This document shows positions 11,948 through 23,020 of a stretch of 64,000 bases of DNA, piece after piece. Where the stretch lies: NCBI GenBank assembly GCA_964057225.1, contig OZ059895.1, positions 12,152,001-12,216,000 of the forward strand, written 5' to 3'. The position numbers and the translations under genes were made by a program. The notes beneath the pieces are model-generated. The model made no database searches, had not been told where the DNA came from, and saw only the letters and a list, made by a program, of their open reading frames with translations. Origin of the DNA: Auanema rhodensis. Its lineage: Eukaryota > Nematoda > Chromadorea > Rhabditida > Rhabditidae. Within the stretch, counting starts at the first letter, position 1; the number at the start of each line of letters is the position of its first letter.

Positions 11948-12066
11948 GCTTACGACCATACCACGTTGAAAGTACGCCATCCCGTCCGATCTGGCAAGTC
12001 AAGCAACGTTGGGCCCGGTTAGTACTTGGATCGTAGACGGCTTGGGAATCCCGGGTGCCGTAAGCT
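11948..12066 (+). rRNA. 5S rRNA gene, T87 class
   Basis: 119 nt, G87T; the upstream spacer has CAGGTATTTT. Confidence 0.95.
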
Positions 12067-12876
12067 TTTCAAATTTTTTTAACGATCATACCACGTTGAA
12101 AGTACGCCATGCAGCTGATTTTCAATTTTATCTCTTCCGTAACAAATGTTTTCAATTTTCCAGCAGTTTTACTTAGATAGCTCAACCCAAGGCATTAAAA
12201 TATCTTCAATCTTATTTCTATATTACAGTTATAAACCAGTAGTTTATGAACCTTCATCTTAACTTTACTGTTTCTATCTATTTCCTATTAAAACAAACGT
12301 TGTTTAAACACTATAGAACTGTGAAACCTTTTTTAATTTATTGTATTTGGAGCTCATAAGATTTGATATCATCGAGGGATTTAGATGTAACGTAGAAAAT
12401 TACATAACTAACATGAAATTGGAAAAAAAACAATAACGAGGATAAGTATGTAAATCATTGAATATCAGATATTTCCGCTTACGACCATACCACGTTGAAA
12501 GTACGCCATGCAGCTGATTTTCAATTTTATCTCTTCCGTAACAAATGTTTTTAATTTTCCAGCAGTTTTACTTAGATAGCTAAACCGAAGGCATCAAAAT
12601 ATCTTCAATCCTATTTCTATATTACATTTATAAACCAGTAGTTCATGAACCTTCATCTTAACTTTACTGTTTCTATCTATCTCCTATTGAAACAAACAAT
12701 GTTTTAACACTATACAACTGTGAAACCTTTTTTAATTTATTGTATTTGGAGCTCATAAGATTCAATATCATCGAGGGATTTAGATGTAACATAGAAAATT
12801 ACATAACTAACATGAAATTGGAAAAAAAAACAATAACGAGGATAAGTATGTAAATCATTGAATATCAGATATTTTC

Positions 12877-12995
12877 GCTTACGACCATACCACGTTGAAA
12901 GTACGCCATCCCGTCCGATCTGGCAAGTCAAGCAACGTTGGGCCCTGTTAGTACTTGGATCGGAGACGGCTTGGGAATCCCGGGTGCCGTAAGCT
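12877..12995 (+). rRNA. 5S rRNA gene, T70 class
   Basis: 119 nt; G70T (GGGCCCTGTT), the variant that dominates the second array. Confidence 0.95.
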
Positions 12996-13804
12996 TTTCA
13001 AATTTTTTTAACGATCATACCACGTTGAAAGTACGCCATGCAGCTGATTTTCAATTTTATCTCTTCCGTAACAAATGTTTTCAATTTTCCAGCAGTTTTA
13101 CTTAGATAGCTCAACCCAAGGCATCAAAAAATCTTCAATCTTATTTCTATATTACAGTTATAAACCAGTAGTTTATGAACCTTAATCTTAACTTTACTGT
13201 TTCTATCTATTTCCTATTGAAACAAACAATGTTTTAACACTATACAACTTTTAAACCTTTTTTAATTTATTGTATTTGGAGCTCATAAGATTTGATATCA
13301 TCGAGGGATTTAGATGTAACGTAGAAAATTACATAACTAACATGAAATTGGAAAAAAAACAATAACGAGGATAAGTATGTAAATCATTGAATATCAGATA
13401 TTTCCGCTTACGACCATACCACGTTGAAAGTACGCCATGCAGCTGATTTTCAATTTCATCTCTTCCGTAACAAATGTTTTTAATTTTCCAGCAGTTTTAC
13501 TTAGATAGCTCAACCCAAGGCATCAAAAAATCTTCAATCTTATTTCTATATTACAGTAATAAACCAGTAGTTTATGAACCTTAATCTTAACTTTACTGTT
13601 TCTATCTATTTCCTATAAAAACAAACGTTGTTTAAACACTATACAACTGTGAAACCTTTTTTAATTTATTGTATTTGGAGCTCATAAGATTTGATATCAT
13701 CGAGGTATTTAGATGTTACGTAGAAAATTACATAACTAACATGAAATTGGAAAAAAAACAATAACGAGGATAAGTATGTAAATCATTGAATATCAGGTAT
13801 TTTC

Positions 13805-13923
13805 GCTTACGACCATACCACGTTGAAAGTACGCCATCCCGTCCGATCTGGCAAGTCAAGCAACGTTGGGCCCGGTTAGTACTTGGATCGTAGACGGCTT
13901 GGGAATCCCGGGTGCCGTAAGCT
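13805..13923 (+). rRNA. 5S rRNA gene, T87 class
   Basis: 119 nt, G87T. Confidence 0.95.
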
Positions 13924-14333
13924 TTTCAAATTTTTTTAACGATCATACCACGTTGAAAGTACGCCATGCAGCTGATTTTCAATTTTATCTCTTCCGTAAC
14001 AAATGTTTTCAATTTTCCAGCAGTTTTACTTAGATAGCTCAACCCAAGGCATTAAAATATCTTCAATCTTATTTCTATATTACAGTTATAAACCAGTAGT
14101 TTATGAACCTTCATCTTAACTTTACTGTTTCTATCTATTTCCTATTGAAACAAACATTGTTTAAACACTATACAACTGTGAAACCTTTTTTAATTTATTG
14201 TATTTGGATCTCATAAGATTTGATATCATCGAGGGATTTAGATGTTACGTAGAAAATTACATAACTAACATGAAATTGGAAAAAAAACAATAACGAGGAT
14301 AAGTATGTAAATCATTGAATATCAGATATTTTC

Positions 14334-14452
14334 GCTTACGATCATACCACGTTGAAAGTACGCCATCCCGTCTGATCTGGCAAGTCAAGCAACGTTGGGC
14401 CCGGTTAGTACTTGGATCGGAGACGGCTTGGGAATCCCGGGTGCCGTAAGCT
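14334..14452 (+). rRNA. 5S rRNA gene
   Basis: 119 nt; C9T, C40T. Opens a ~2.5-kb higher-order repeat. Confidence 0.95.
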
Positions 14453-14792
14453 TTTCAAATTTTTTTAACGATCATACCACGTTGAAAGTACGCCATGCAG
14501 CTGATTTTCAATTTTATCTCTTCCGTAACAAATGTTTTCAATTTTCCAGCAGTTTTACTTAGATAGCTCAACCCGAGGCATTAAAATATCTTCAATCTTA
14601 TTTCTATATTACAGTTATAAACCAGTAGTTTATGAACCTTCATCTTAATTTTACTGTTTTTATCTATTTCCTATTGAAACAAACATTGTTTAAACACTAT
14701 ACAACTGTGAAACCTTTTTTAATTTATTGTATTTGGATCTCATAAGATTTGATATCATCGAGGGATTTAGATGTAACGTAGAAAAATACATA

Positions 14793-14909
14793 CTTACGGC
14801 ACCCGGGATTCCCAAGCCGTCTCCGATCCAAGTACTAACCGGGCTCAACGTTGCTTGACTTGCCAGATCGGACGGGATGGCGTACTTTCAACGTGGTATG
14901 GTCGTAAGC
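14793..14909 (-). rRNA. 5S rRNA gene, inverted copy
   Basis: Nt 1-117, G65A. Its inverted 5' spacer has TTACCCTCG instead of TTATCCTCG. Confidence 0.88.
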
Positions 14910-15119
14910 GAAAATATCTGATATTCAATGATTTACATACTTACCCTCGTTATTGTTTTTTTTCCAATTTCATGTTAGAATTTATTGTATTTGGATCTCA
15001 TAAGATTTGATATCATCGAGGGATTTAGATGTAACGTAGAAAATTACATAACTAAAATGAAATCGGAAAAAAACAATAACGAGGATAAGTATGTAAATCA
15101 TTGAATATCAGATATTTTC

Positions 15120-15239
15120 GCTTACGACCATACCACGTTGAAAGTACGCCATCCCGTCCGATCTGGCAAGTCAAGCATACGTTGGGACCGGTTAGTACTT
15201 GGATCGTAGACGGCTTGGGAATCCCGGGTGCCGTAAGCT
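15120..15239 (+). rRNA. 5S rRNA gene, one-base insertion, T87
   Basis: 120 nt; extra T near nt 58, C67A and G87T. Confidence 0.82.
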
Positions 15240-15579
15240 TTTCAAATTTTTTTAACGATCATACCACGTTGAAAGTACGCCATGCAGCTGATTTTCAATT
15301 TTATCTCTTCCGTAACAAATGTTTTCAATTTTCCAGCAGTTTTACTTAGATAGCTCAACCCGAGGCATTAAAATATCTTCAATCTTATTTCTATATTACA
15401 GTTATAAACCAGTAGTTTATGAACCTTCATCTTAATTTTACTGTTTTTATCTATTTCCTATTGAAACAAACATTGTTTAAACACTATACAACTGTGAAAC
15501 CTTTTTTAATTTATTGTATTTGGATCTCATAAGATTTGATATCATCGAGGGATTTAGATGTAACGTAGAAAAATACATA

Positions 15580-15696
15580 CTTACGGCACCCGGGATTCCC
15601 AAGCCGTCTCCGATCCAAGTACTAACCGGGCTCAACGTTGCTTGACTTGCCAGATCGGACGGGATGGCGTACTTTCAACGTGGTATGGTCGTAAGC
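15580..15696 (-). rRNA. 5S rRNA gene, inverted copy
   Basis: Nt 1-117, G65A. Confidence 0.88.
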
Positions 15697-15907
15697 GAAA
15701 ATATCTGATATTCGATGATTTACATACTTATCCTCGTTATTGTTTTTTTTCCAATTTCATGTTAGAATTTATTGTATTTGGATCTCATAAAATTTGATAT
15801 CATCGAGGGATTTAGATGTAACGTAGAAAATTACATAACTAAAATGAAATCGGAAAAAAAACAATAACGAGGATAAGTATGTAAATCATTGAATATCAGA
15901 TATTTCC

Positions 15908-16025
15908 GCTTACGACCATACCACGTTGAAAGTACGCCATCCCGTCCGATCTGGAAGTCAAGCAACGTTGGGCCCGGTTAGTACTTGGATCGTAGACGGC
16001 TTGGGAATCCCGGGTGCCGTAAGCT
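15908..16025 (+). rRNA. 5S rRNA gene, one-base deletion, T87
   Basis: 118 nt: C48 is missing (CTGGAAGTC) and G87T is present. The spacer echo after it carries CATGCCACG and AAGAACGCC. May be impaired. Confidence 0.82.
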
Positions 16026-16833
16026 TTTCAAATTTTTTTAACGGTCATGCCACGTTGAAAGAACGCCATGCAGCTGATTTTCAATTTTATCTCTTCCGTA
16101 ACAAATGTTTTTAATTTTCCAGCAGTTTTACATAGATAGCTCAACCCAAGGCATCAAAATATCTTCAATCTTATTTCTTTATTACAGTTAAAAACCAGTA
16201 GTTTATGAACCTTCATCTTAACTTCACTGTTTCTATCTATTTCCTATTAAAACAAACGTTGTTTAAACACTATAGAACTGTGAAACCTTTTTTAATTTAT
16301 TGTATTTGGAGCTCATAAGATTTGATATCATCGAGGGATTTAGATGTAACGTAGAAAATTACATAACTAACATGAAATTGGAAAAAAAACAATAACGAGG
16401 ATAAGTATGTAAATCATTGAATATCAGATATTTCCGCTTACGACCATACCACGTTGAAAGTACGCCATGCAGCTGATTTTCAATTTTATCTCTTCCGTAA
16501 CAAATGTTTTTATTTTCCAGCAGTTTTACTTAGATAGCTAAACCGAAGGCATCAAAATATCTTCAATCCTATTTCTATATTACATTTATAAACCAATAGT
16601 TCATGAACCTTCATCTTAACTTTACTGTTTCTATCTATTTCCTATTGAAACAAACAATGTTTTAACACTATACAACTGTGAAACCTTTTTTAATTTATTG
16701 TATTTGGAGCTCATAAGATTCAATATCATCGAGGGATTTAGATGTAACATAGAAAATTACATAACTAACATGAAATTGGAAAAAAAACAATAACGAGGAT
16801 AAGTATGTAAATCATTGAATATCAGATATTTTC

Positions 16834-16952
16834 GCTTACGATCATACCACGTTGAAAGTACGCCATCCCGTCTGATCTGGCAAGTCAAGCAACGTTGGGC
16901 CCGGTTAGTACTTGGATCGGAGACGGCTTGGGAATCCCGGGTGCCGTAAGCT
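16834..16952 (+). rRNA. 5S rRNA gene
   Basis: 119 nt; C9T, C40T. Second copy of the higher-order repeat opening. Confidence 0.95.
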
Positions 16953-17292
16953 TTTCAAATTTTTTTAACGATCATACCACGTTGAAAGTACGCCATGCAG
17001 CTGATTTTCAATTTTATCTCTTCCGTAACAAATGTTTTCAATTTTCCAGCAGTTTTACTTAGATAGCTCAACCCGAGGCATTAAAATATCTTCAATCTTA
17101 TTTCTATATTACAGTTATAAACCAGTAGTTTATGAACCTTCATCTTAATTTTACTGTTTTTATCTATTTCCTATTGAAACAAACATTGTTTAAACACTAT
17201 ACAACTGTGAAACCTTTTTTAATTTATTGTATTTGGATCTCATAAGATTTGATATCATCGAGGGATTTAGATGTAACGTAGAAAAATACATA

Positions 17293-17409
17293 CTTACGGC
17301 ACCCGGGATTCCCAAGCCGTCTCCGATCCAAGTACTAACCGGGCTCAACGTTGCTTGACTTGCCAGATCGGACGGGATGGCGTACTTTCAACGTGGTATG
17401 GTCGTAAGC
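17293..17409 (-). rRNA. 5S rRNA gene, inverted copy
   Basis: Nt 1-117, G65A; spacer TTACCCTCG as at 14793. Confidence 0.88.
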
Positions 17410-17619
17410 GAAAATATCTGATATTCAATGATTTACATACTTACCCTCGTTATTGTTTTTTTTCCAATTTCATGTTAGAATTTATTGTATTTGGATCTCA
17501 TAAGATTTGATATCATCGAGGGATTTAGATGTAACGTAGAAAATTACATAACTAAAATGAAATCGGAAAAAAACAATAACGAGGATAAGTATGTAAATCA
17601 TTGAATATCAGATATTTTC

Positions 17620-17739
17620 GCTTACGACCATACCACGTTGAAAGTACGCCATCCCGTCCGATCTGGCAAGTCAAGCATACGTTGGGCCCGGTTAGTACTT
17701 GGATCGTAGACGGCTTGGGAATCCCGGGTGCCGTAAGCT
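17620..17739 (+). rRNA. 5S rRNA gene, one-base insertion, T87
   Basis: 120 nt; extra T near nt 58 and G87T. Confidence 0.85.
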
Positions 17740-18079
17740 TTTCAAATTTTTTTAACGATCATACCACGTTGAAAGTACGCCATGCAGCTGATTTTCAATT
17801 TTATCTCTTCCGTAACAAATGTTTTCAATTTTCCAGCAGTTTTACTTAGATAGCTCAACCCGAGGCATTAAAATATCTTCAATCTTATTTCTATATTACA
17901 GTTATAAACCAGTAGTTTATGAACCTTCATCTTAATTTTACTGTTTTTATCTATTTCCTATTGAAACAAACATTGTTTAAACACTATACAACTGTGAAAC
18001 CTTTTTTAATTTATTGTATTTGGATCTCATAAGATTTGATATCATCGAGGGATTTAGATGTAACGTAGAAAAATACATA

Positions 18080-18196
18080 CTTACGGCACCCGGGATTCCC
18101 AAGCCGTCTCCGATCCAAGTACTAACCGGGCTCAACGTTGCTTGACTTGCCAGATCGGACGGGATGGCGTACTTTCAACGTGGTATGGTCGTAAGC
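18080..18196 (-). rRNA. 5S rRNA gene, inverted copy
   Basis: Nt 1-117, G65A. Confidence 0.88.
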
Positions 18197-18407
18197 GAAA
18201 ATATCTGATATTCGATGATTTACATACTTATCCTCGTTATTGTTTTTTTTCCAATTTCATGTTAGAATTTATTGTATTTGGATCTCATAAAATTTGATAT
18301 CATCGAGGGATTTAGATGTAACGTAGAAAATTACATAACTAAAATGAAATCGGAAAAAAAACAATAACGAGGATAAGTATGTAAATCATTGAATTTCAGA
18401 TATTTCC

Positions 18408-18525
18408 GCTTACGACCATACCACGTTGAAAGTACGCCATCCCGTCCGATCTGGAAGTCAAGCAACGTTGGGCCCGGTTAGTACTTGGATCGTAGACGGC
18501 TTGGGAATCCCGGGTGCCGTAAGCT
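18408..18525 (+). rRNA. 5S rRNA gene, one-base deletion, T87
   Basis: 118 nt; C48 missing and G87T, as at 15908. Confidence 0.82.
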
Positions 18526-19335
18526 TTTCAAATTTTTTTAACGGTCATGCCACGTTGAAAGAACGCCATGCAGCTGATTTTCAATTTTATCTCTTCCGTA
18601 ACAAATGTTTTTAATTTTCCAGCAGTTTTACATAGATAGCTCAACCCAAGGCATCAAAATATCTTCAATCTTATTTCTTTATTACAGTTAAAAACCAGTA
18701 GTTTATGAACCTTCATCTTAACTTCACTGTTTCTATCTATTTCCTATTAAAACAAACGTTGTTTAAACACTATAGAACTGTGAAACCTTTTTTAATTTAT
18801 TGTATTTGGAGCTCATAAGATTTGATATCATCGAGGGATTTAGATGTAACGTAGAAAATTACATAACTAACATGAAATTGGAAAAAAAACAATAACGAGG
18901 ATAAGTATGTAAATCATTGAATATCAGATATTTCCGCTTACGACCATACCACGTTGAAAGTACGCCATGCAGCTGATTTTCAATTTTATCTCTTCCGTAA
19001 CAAATGTTTTTAATTTTCCAGCAGTTTTACTTAGATAGCTAAACCGAAGGCATCAAAATATCTTCAATCCTATTTCTATATTACATTTATAAACCAGTAG
19101 TTCATGAACCTTCATCTTAACTTTACTGTTTCTATCTATTTCCTATTGAAACAAACAATGTTTTAACACTATACAACTGTGAAACCTTTTTTAATTTATT
19201 GTATTTGGAGCTCATAAGATTCAATATCATCGAGGGATTTAGATGTAACATAGAAAATTACATAACTAACATGAAATTGGAGAAAAAAACAATAACGAGG
19301 ATAAGTATGTAAATCATTGAATATCAGATATTTTC

Positions 19336-19454
19336 GCTTACGACCATACCACGTTGAAAGTACGCCATCCCGTCCGATCTGGCAAGTCAAGCAACGTTGG
19401 GCCCTGTTAGTACTTGGATCGGAGACGGCTTGGGAATCCCGGGTGCCGTAAGCT
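19336..19454 (+). rRNA. 5S rRNA gene, T70 class
   Basis: 119 nt; G70T. Confidence 0.95.
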
Positions 19455-20662
19455 TTTCAAATTTTTTTAACGATCATGCCACGTTGAAAGAACGCCATGC
19501 AGCTGATTTTCAATTTTATCTCTTCCGTAACAAATGTTTTTAATTTTCCAGCAGTTTTACTTAGATAGCTCAACCCAAGGCATCAAAATATCTTCAATCT
19601 TATTTCTATATTACAGTTATAAACCAGTAGTTTATGAACCTTAATCTTAACTTTACTGTTTCTATCTATTTCCTATTTAAACAAACAATGTTTTAACACT
19701 ATACAACTGTGAAACCTTTTTCAATTTATTATATTTGGAGCTCATAAGATTCAATATCATCGAGGGATTTAGATGTAACGTAGAAAATTACATAACTAAC
19801 ATGAAATTGGAAAAAAAACAATAACGAGGATAAGTATGTAAATCATTGAATATCAGATATTTCCGCTTACGACCATACCACGTTGAAAGTACGCCATGCA
19901 GCTGATTTTCAATTTTATCTCTTCCGTAACAAATGTTTTCAATTTTCCAGCAGTTTTACTTAGATAGCTCAACCCAAGGCATCAAAATATCTTCAATCTT
20001 ATTTCTTTATTACAGTTAAAAACCAGTAGTTTATGAACCTTCATCTTAACTTCACTGTTTCTATCTATTTCCTATTAAAATAAACGTTGTTTAAACACTA
20101 TAGAACTGTGAAACCTTTTTTAATTTATTGTATTTGGAGCTCATAAGATTTGATATCATCGAGGGATTTAGATGTAACGTAGAAAATTACATAACTAACA
20201 TGAAATTGGAAAAAAAACAATAACGAGGATAAGTATGTAAATCATTGAATATCAGATATTTCCGCTTACGACCATACCACGTTGAAAGTACGCCATGCAG
20301 CTGATTTTCAATTTTATCTCTTCCGTAACAAATGTTTTTAATTTTCCAGCAGTTTTACTTAGATAGCTAAACCGAAGGCATCAAAATATCTTCAATCCTA
20401 TTTCTATATTACATTTATAAACCAGTAGTTCATGAACCTTCATCTTAACTTTACTGTTTCTATCTATTTCCTATTGAAACAAACAATGTTTTAACACTAT
20501 ACAACTGTGAAACCTTTTTAATTTATTGTATTTGGAGCTCATAAGATTCAATATCATCGAGGGATTTAGATGTAACATAGAAAATTACATAACTAACATG
20601 AAATTGGAAAAAAAAACAATAACGAGGATAAGTATGTAAATCATTGAATATCAGATATTTTC

Positions 20663-20781
20663 GCTTACGACCATACCACGTTGAAAGTACGCCATCCCGT
20701 CCGATCTGGCAAGTCAAGCAACGTTGGGCCCGGTTAGTACTTGGATCGGAGACGGCTTGGGAATCCCGGGTGCCGTAAGCT
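20663..20781 (+). rRNA. 5S rRNA gene, consensus
   Basis: 119 nt, identical to the copies at 60566, 61095 and 62023, which I take as the window consensus. Confidence 0.96.
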
Positions 20782-21193
20782 TTTCAATTTTTTTTAACGA
20801 TCATACCACGTTGAGAGTACGCCATGCAGCTGATTTTCAATTTTATCTCTTCCGTAACAAATGTTTTTAATTTTCCAGCAGTTTTACTTAGATAGCTCAA
20901 CCCAAGGCATCAAAATATCTTCAATCTTATTTCTATATTACAGTTATAAACCAGTAGTTTATGAACCTTAATCTTAATTTTACTGTTTTTATCTATTTCC
21001 TATTGAAACAAACATTGTTTAAACACTATACAACTGTGAAACCTTTTTTAATTTATTGTATTTGGATCTCATAAGATTTGATATCATCGAGGGATTTAGA
21101 TGTTACGTAGAAAATTACATAACTAACATGAAATTTGGAAAAAAAAACAATAACGAGGATAAGTATGTAAATCATTGAATATCAGATATTTTC

Positions 21194-21312
21194 GCTTACG
21201 ACCATACCACGTTGAAAGTATGCCATCCCGTCCGATCTGGCAAGTCAAGCATCGTTGGGCCCGGTTAGTACTTAGGTCGGAGACGGCTTGGGAATCCCTG
21301 GTGCCGTAAGCT
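21194..21312 (+). rRNA. 5S rRNA gene, divergent copy
   Basis: 119 nt with five changes: C28T, A59T, G81A, A83G, G106T. Three fall in promoter boxes, so this may be a pseudogene. Confidence 0.75.
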
Positions 21313-21652
21313 TTTCAATTTTTTTTAACGATCATACCACGTTGAAAGTACGCCATGCAGCTGATTTTCAATTTTATCTCTTCCGTAACAAATGTTTTCA
21401 ATTTTCCAGCAGTTTTACTTAGATAGCTCAACCCGAGGCATTAAAATATCTTCAATCTTATTTCTATATTACAGTTATAAACCAGTAGTTTATGAACCTT
21501 CATCTTAATTTTACTGTTTTTATCTATTTCCTATTGAAACAAACATTGTTTAAACACTATACAACTGTGAAACCTTTTTTAATTTATTGTATTTGGATCT
21601 CATAAGATTTGATATCATCGAGAGATTTAGATGTAACGTAGAAAAATACATA

Positions 21653-21769
21653 CTTACGGCACCCGGGATTCCCAAGCCGTCTCCGATCCAAGTACTAACC
21701 GGGCTCAACGTTGCTTGACTTGCCAGATCGGACGGGATGGCGTACTTTCAACGTGGTATGGTCGTAAGC
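21653..21769 (-). rRNA. 5S rRNA gene, inverted copy
   Basis: Nt 1-117, G65A; last inverted copy in the window. Confidence 0.88.
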
Positions 21770-21981
21770 GAAAATATCTGATATTCAATGATTTACATAC
21801 TTATCCTCGTTATTGTTTTTTTTCCAATTTCATGTTAGAATTTATTGTATTTGGATCTCATAAGATTTGATATCATCGAGGGATTTAGATGTAACATAGA
21901 AAATTACATAACTAACATGAAATTGGAAAAAAAAACAATAACGAGGATAAGTATGTAAATCATTGAATATCAGATATTTTC

Positions 21982-22049
21982 GCTTACGACCATACCACGT
22001 TGAAAGTACGCCATCCCGTCCGATCTGGCAAGTCAAGCAACGTTGGGCC
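21982..22049 (+). pseudogene. 5S rRNA gene, left half, split by element 1
   Basis: Nt 1-68 of a 5S gene, ending in GGGCC directly against the element 1 LTR. The right half resumes at 31995. Confidence 0.97.
22045..22049. repeat. Target site duplication, left copy (GGGCC)
   Basis: Nt 64-68 of the 5S gene; five bases is the usual BEL/Pao length. Confidence 0.93.
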
Positions 22050-22387
22050 TGTCGCTTGACAAACTGGACTTTTACCTCCAAGTATCAGTCCAAGTATGGA
22101 GTCGGTTCGTATGAGTGCGGTATTATGCGTTAAGACAAGTTAAATGAAGAAAGGTTTATTCAATAAATGCAACAACAGTAAAGTGAACAAGTGGATTGAT
22201 TCTAGAAATTCCAAGAAATCCTAAAATCAATACAAAATTGGTGAGACATGAGTTTTTTCCATCTGGTTCTCCCTTTTATAGGGAGGCACCAGATGGATCA
22301 AGGGGAGGAGAATGTTTTTGCGAGACAAAGTAAGAATGAGTGAAAATCAGTATGAAACTTACATATTCTTTCACGTCGACCGTGACA
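22050..22387 (-). repeat. 3' LTR of element 1
   Basis: Same length and apparently same sequence as the 5' LTR. No clean polypurine tract abuts it; the nearest purine-rich run on the minus strand is AAAAAAAGAAGA, about 14 bp away. Confidence 0.95.
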
Positions 22388-22395
22388 GTCCGCGC

Positions 22396-22881
22396 CTAAA
22401 GTCTTCTTTTTTTGTTTGCTGAGCAGAGAGCAGAATGATGATCCGTTCCTTGACAGCGACTGCAGGTTATGTTGCAGTCGTCCATGTGCGCGGGGGCCAA
22501 GCATTTCACACAGATTCTTAGATGGTTACATCTAAGTGATCTGTGGTGGGCAGTTGGATATACTGGACAGTTGAACGAGCGATGGCCGTCGGCAGGAGTT
22601 GATTCACAGAATACGCATGAGTTAGGGTTCTTTAGGTTGGCAAGATTGTTGGTATTGTTGAGGAGAAGCTGCGATTGCAAATAGAGTTGATCAATCTTTG
22701 CGTTTAGTTGCTCCAGAGCAGCTTCAATGTTGGACGCACGAAGACGACTCTTTTCTTCAAGAATAATAATATGCTTCAGTTTTAGCGGTTCGCTTGGAAG
22801 CTGCTCCATATTTGAAAGCTTCAAATCATCGATGATTGATAGGAGGTTATCGTTCATTCTGACCGAAGTAGGTTCGGTCAT
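22396..22881 (-). CDS. Element 1 3' accessory ORF: 161-aa zinc-knuckle protein
   Basis: It lies between env and the 3' LTR, same strand as the element. I chose the ATG at 22881 (MTEPTSVRMNDN); upstream codons lack an ATG before the putative cap site. The N-terminal half is helical and coiled-coil-like (LRASNIEAALEQLNAKIDQLYLQ). The C-terminal half has a knuckle series CVFCESTPADGHRSFNC, CVKCLAPAHMDDC, CSRCQGTDHHSALC and ends in basic NKKRRL. This mirrors the nucleocapsid part of the element's own Gag, so it may be a duplicated nucleocapsid turned accessory protein (inference). Element 2 has a divergent homologue at the same place. Function unknown. Confidence 0.85.
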   Translation of the reverse strand: MTEPTSVRMNDNLLSIIDDLKLSNMEQLPSEPLKLKHIIILEEKSRLRASNIEAALEQLNAKIDQLYLQSQLLLNNTNNLANLKNPNSCVFCESTPADGHRSFNCPVYPTAHHRSLRCNHLRICVKCLAPAHMDDCNITCSRCQGTDHHSALCSANKKRRL

Positions 22882-22894
22882 AATGATCGTCCGC

Positions 22895-22929
22895 AACTGA
22901 AGTATTTGTAAAATTTATCTCTATTTATA
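22895..22929 (-). promoter_or_regulatory. Putative core promoter of the element 1 CCHC ORF (TATA + initiator)
   Basis: On the minus strand TATAAATAG (22929-22921) lies 31 bp upstream of the A in TCAGTT (22900-22895), the standard TATA-initiator spacing, and the ATG follows 17 bp later. ACTTCAG could also be a 3' splice site, so splicing or trans-splicing is the alternative reading. Confidence 0.55.
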
Positions 22930-23020
22930 CTAGATTTTTGTACCTCCCCCTTGAATTTTTCTTTTGTTTTCTTTAGATTCAAAAAAAAAATTTTTTTTTT
23001 TATAGTTGTAGTTGTTGCAG
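22930..23020. other. Region between the divergent CCHC and antisense genes, element 1
   Basis: The two small genes point away from each other with about 140 bp between their ATGs. The region holds an A10/T12 run and, next to exon 1, TATAGTTGTAGTTGTTGCAG. No plus-strand TATA box is obvious. Confidence 0.5.

Larger units (their letters stand above)
14334..19335 (+). repeat. ~2.5-kb higher-order repeat with inverted 5S pairs, two full copies
   Basis: The block order is 5S gene with C9T/C40T, inverted 5S, 5S gene with one-base insertion, inverted 5S, 5S gene with one-base deletion, truncated unit. It starts at 14334 and again at 16834 (2500 bp apart) with nearly identical sequence, including the shared indels. 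A related first version starts at 9446 and runs to about 11548, without the one-base deletion. Confidence 0.85.
5944..22049 (+). repeat. 5S rDNA tandem array, first stretch
   Basis: Units are about 529 bp (full gene plus ~410-bp spacer) or about 399 bp (truncated). Twenty uninterrupted plus-strand 5S genes, seven inverted ones and one gene split by element 1 are listed separately. Truncated units start at about 7590, 8518, 11549, 12477, 13406, 16436, 18936, 19865 and 20264; they carry nt 1-33 of the gene and then jump into the spacer (CCATGCAGCTG). The spacer is AT-rich; I see no SL RNA, U6 or protein gene in it on either strand. Short frames reading across it are antisense 5S or spacer. Confidence 0.97.

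Noticed and set aside
12737..12931. Recurrent minus-strand frame MTCQIGRDGVLSTWYGRKRKY... of about 64 codons, found in many units
   Set aside because: It is the reverse complement of 5S rRNA nt 1-50 plus spacer; its conservation is that of the 5S gene and it has no independent coding signal.
5944..22049. SL RNA gene in the 5S spacer, as in many nematodes
   Set aside because: No sequence resembling a spliced-leader exon followed by GT and an Sm site was found on either strand of the spacer.
22298..22504. Minus-strand frame of 68 codons overlapping the element 1 3' LTR
   Set aside because: It overlaps the CCHC ORF in another phase and the LTR, with no counterpart in element 2.
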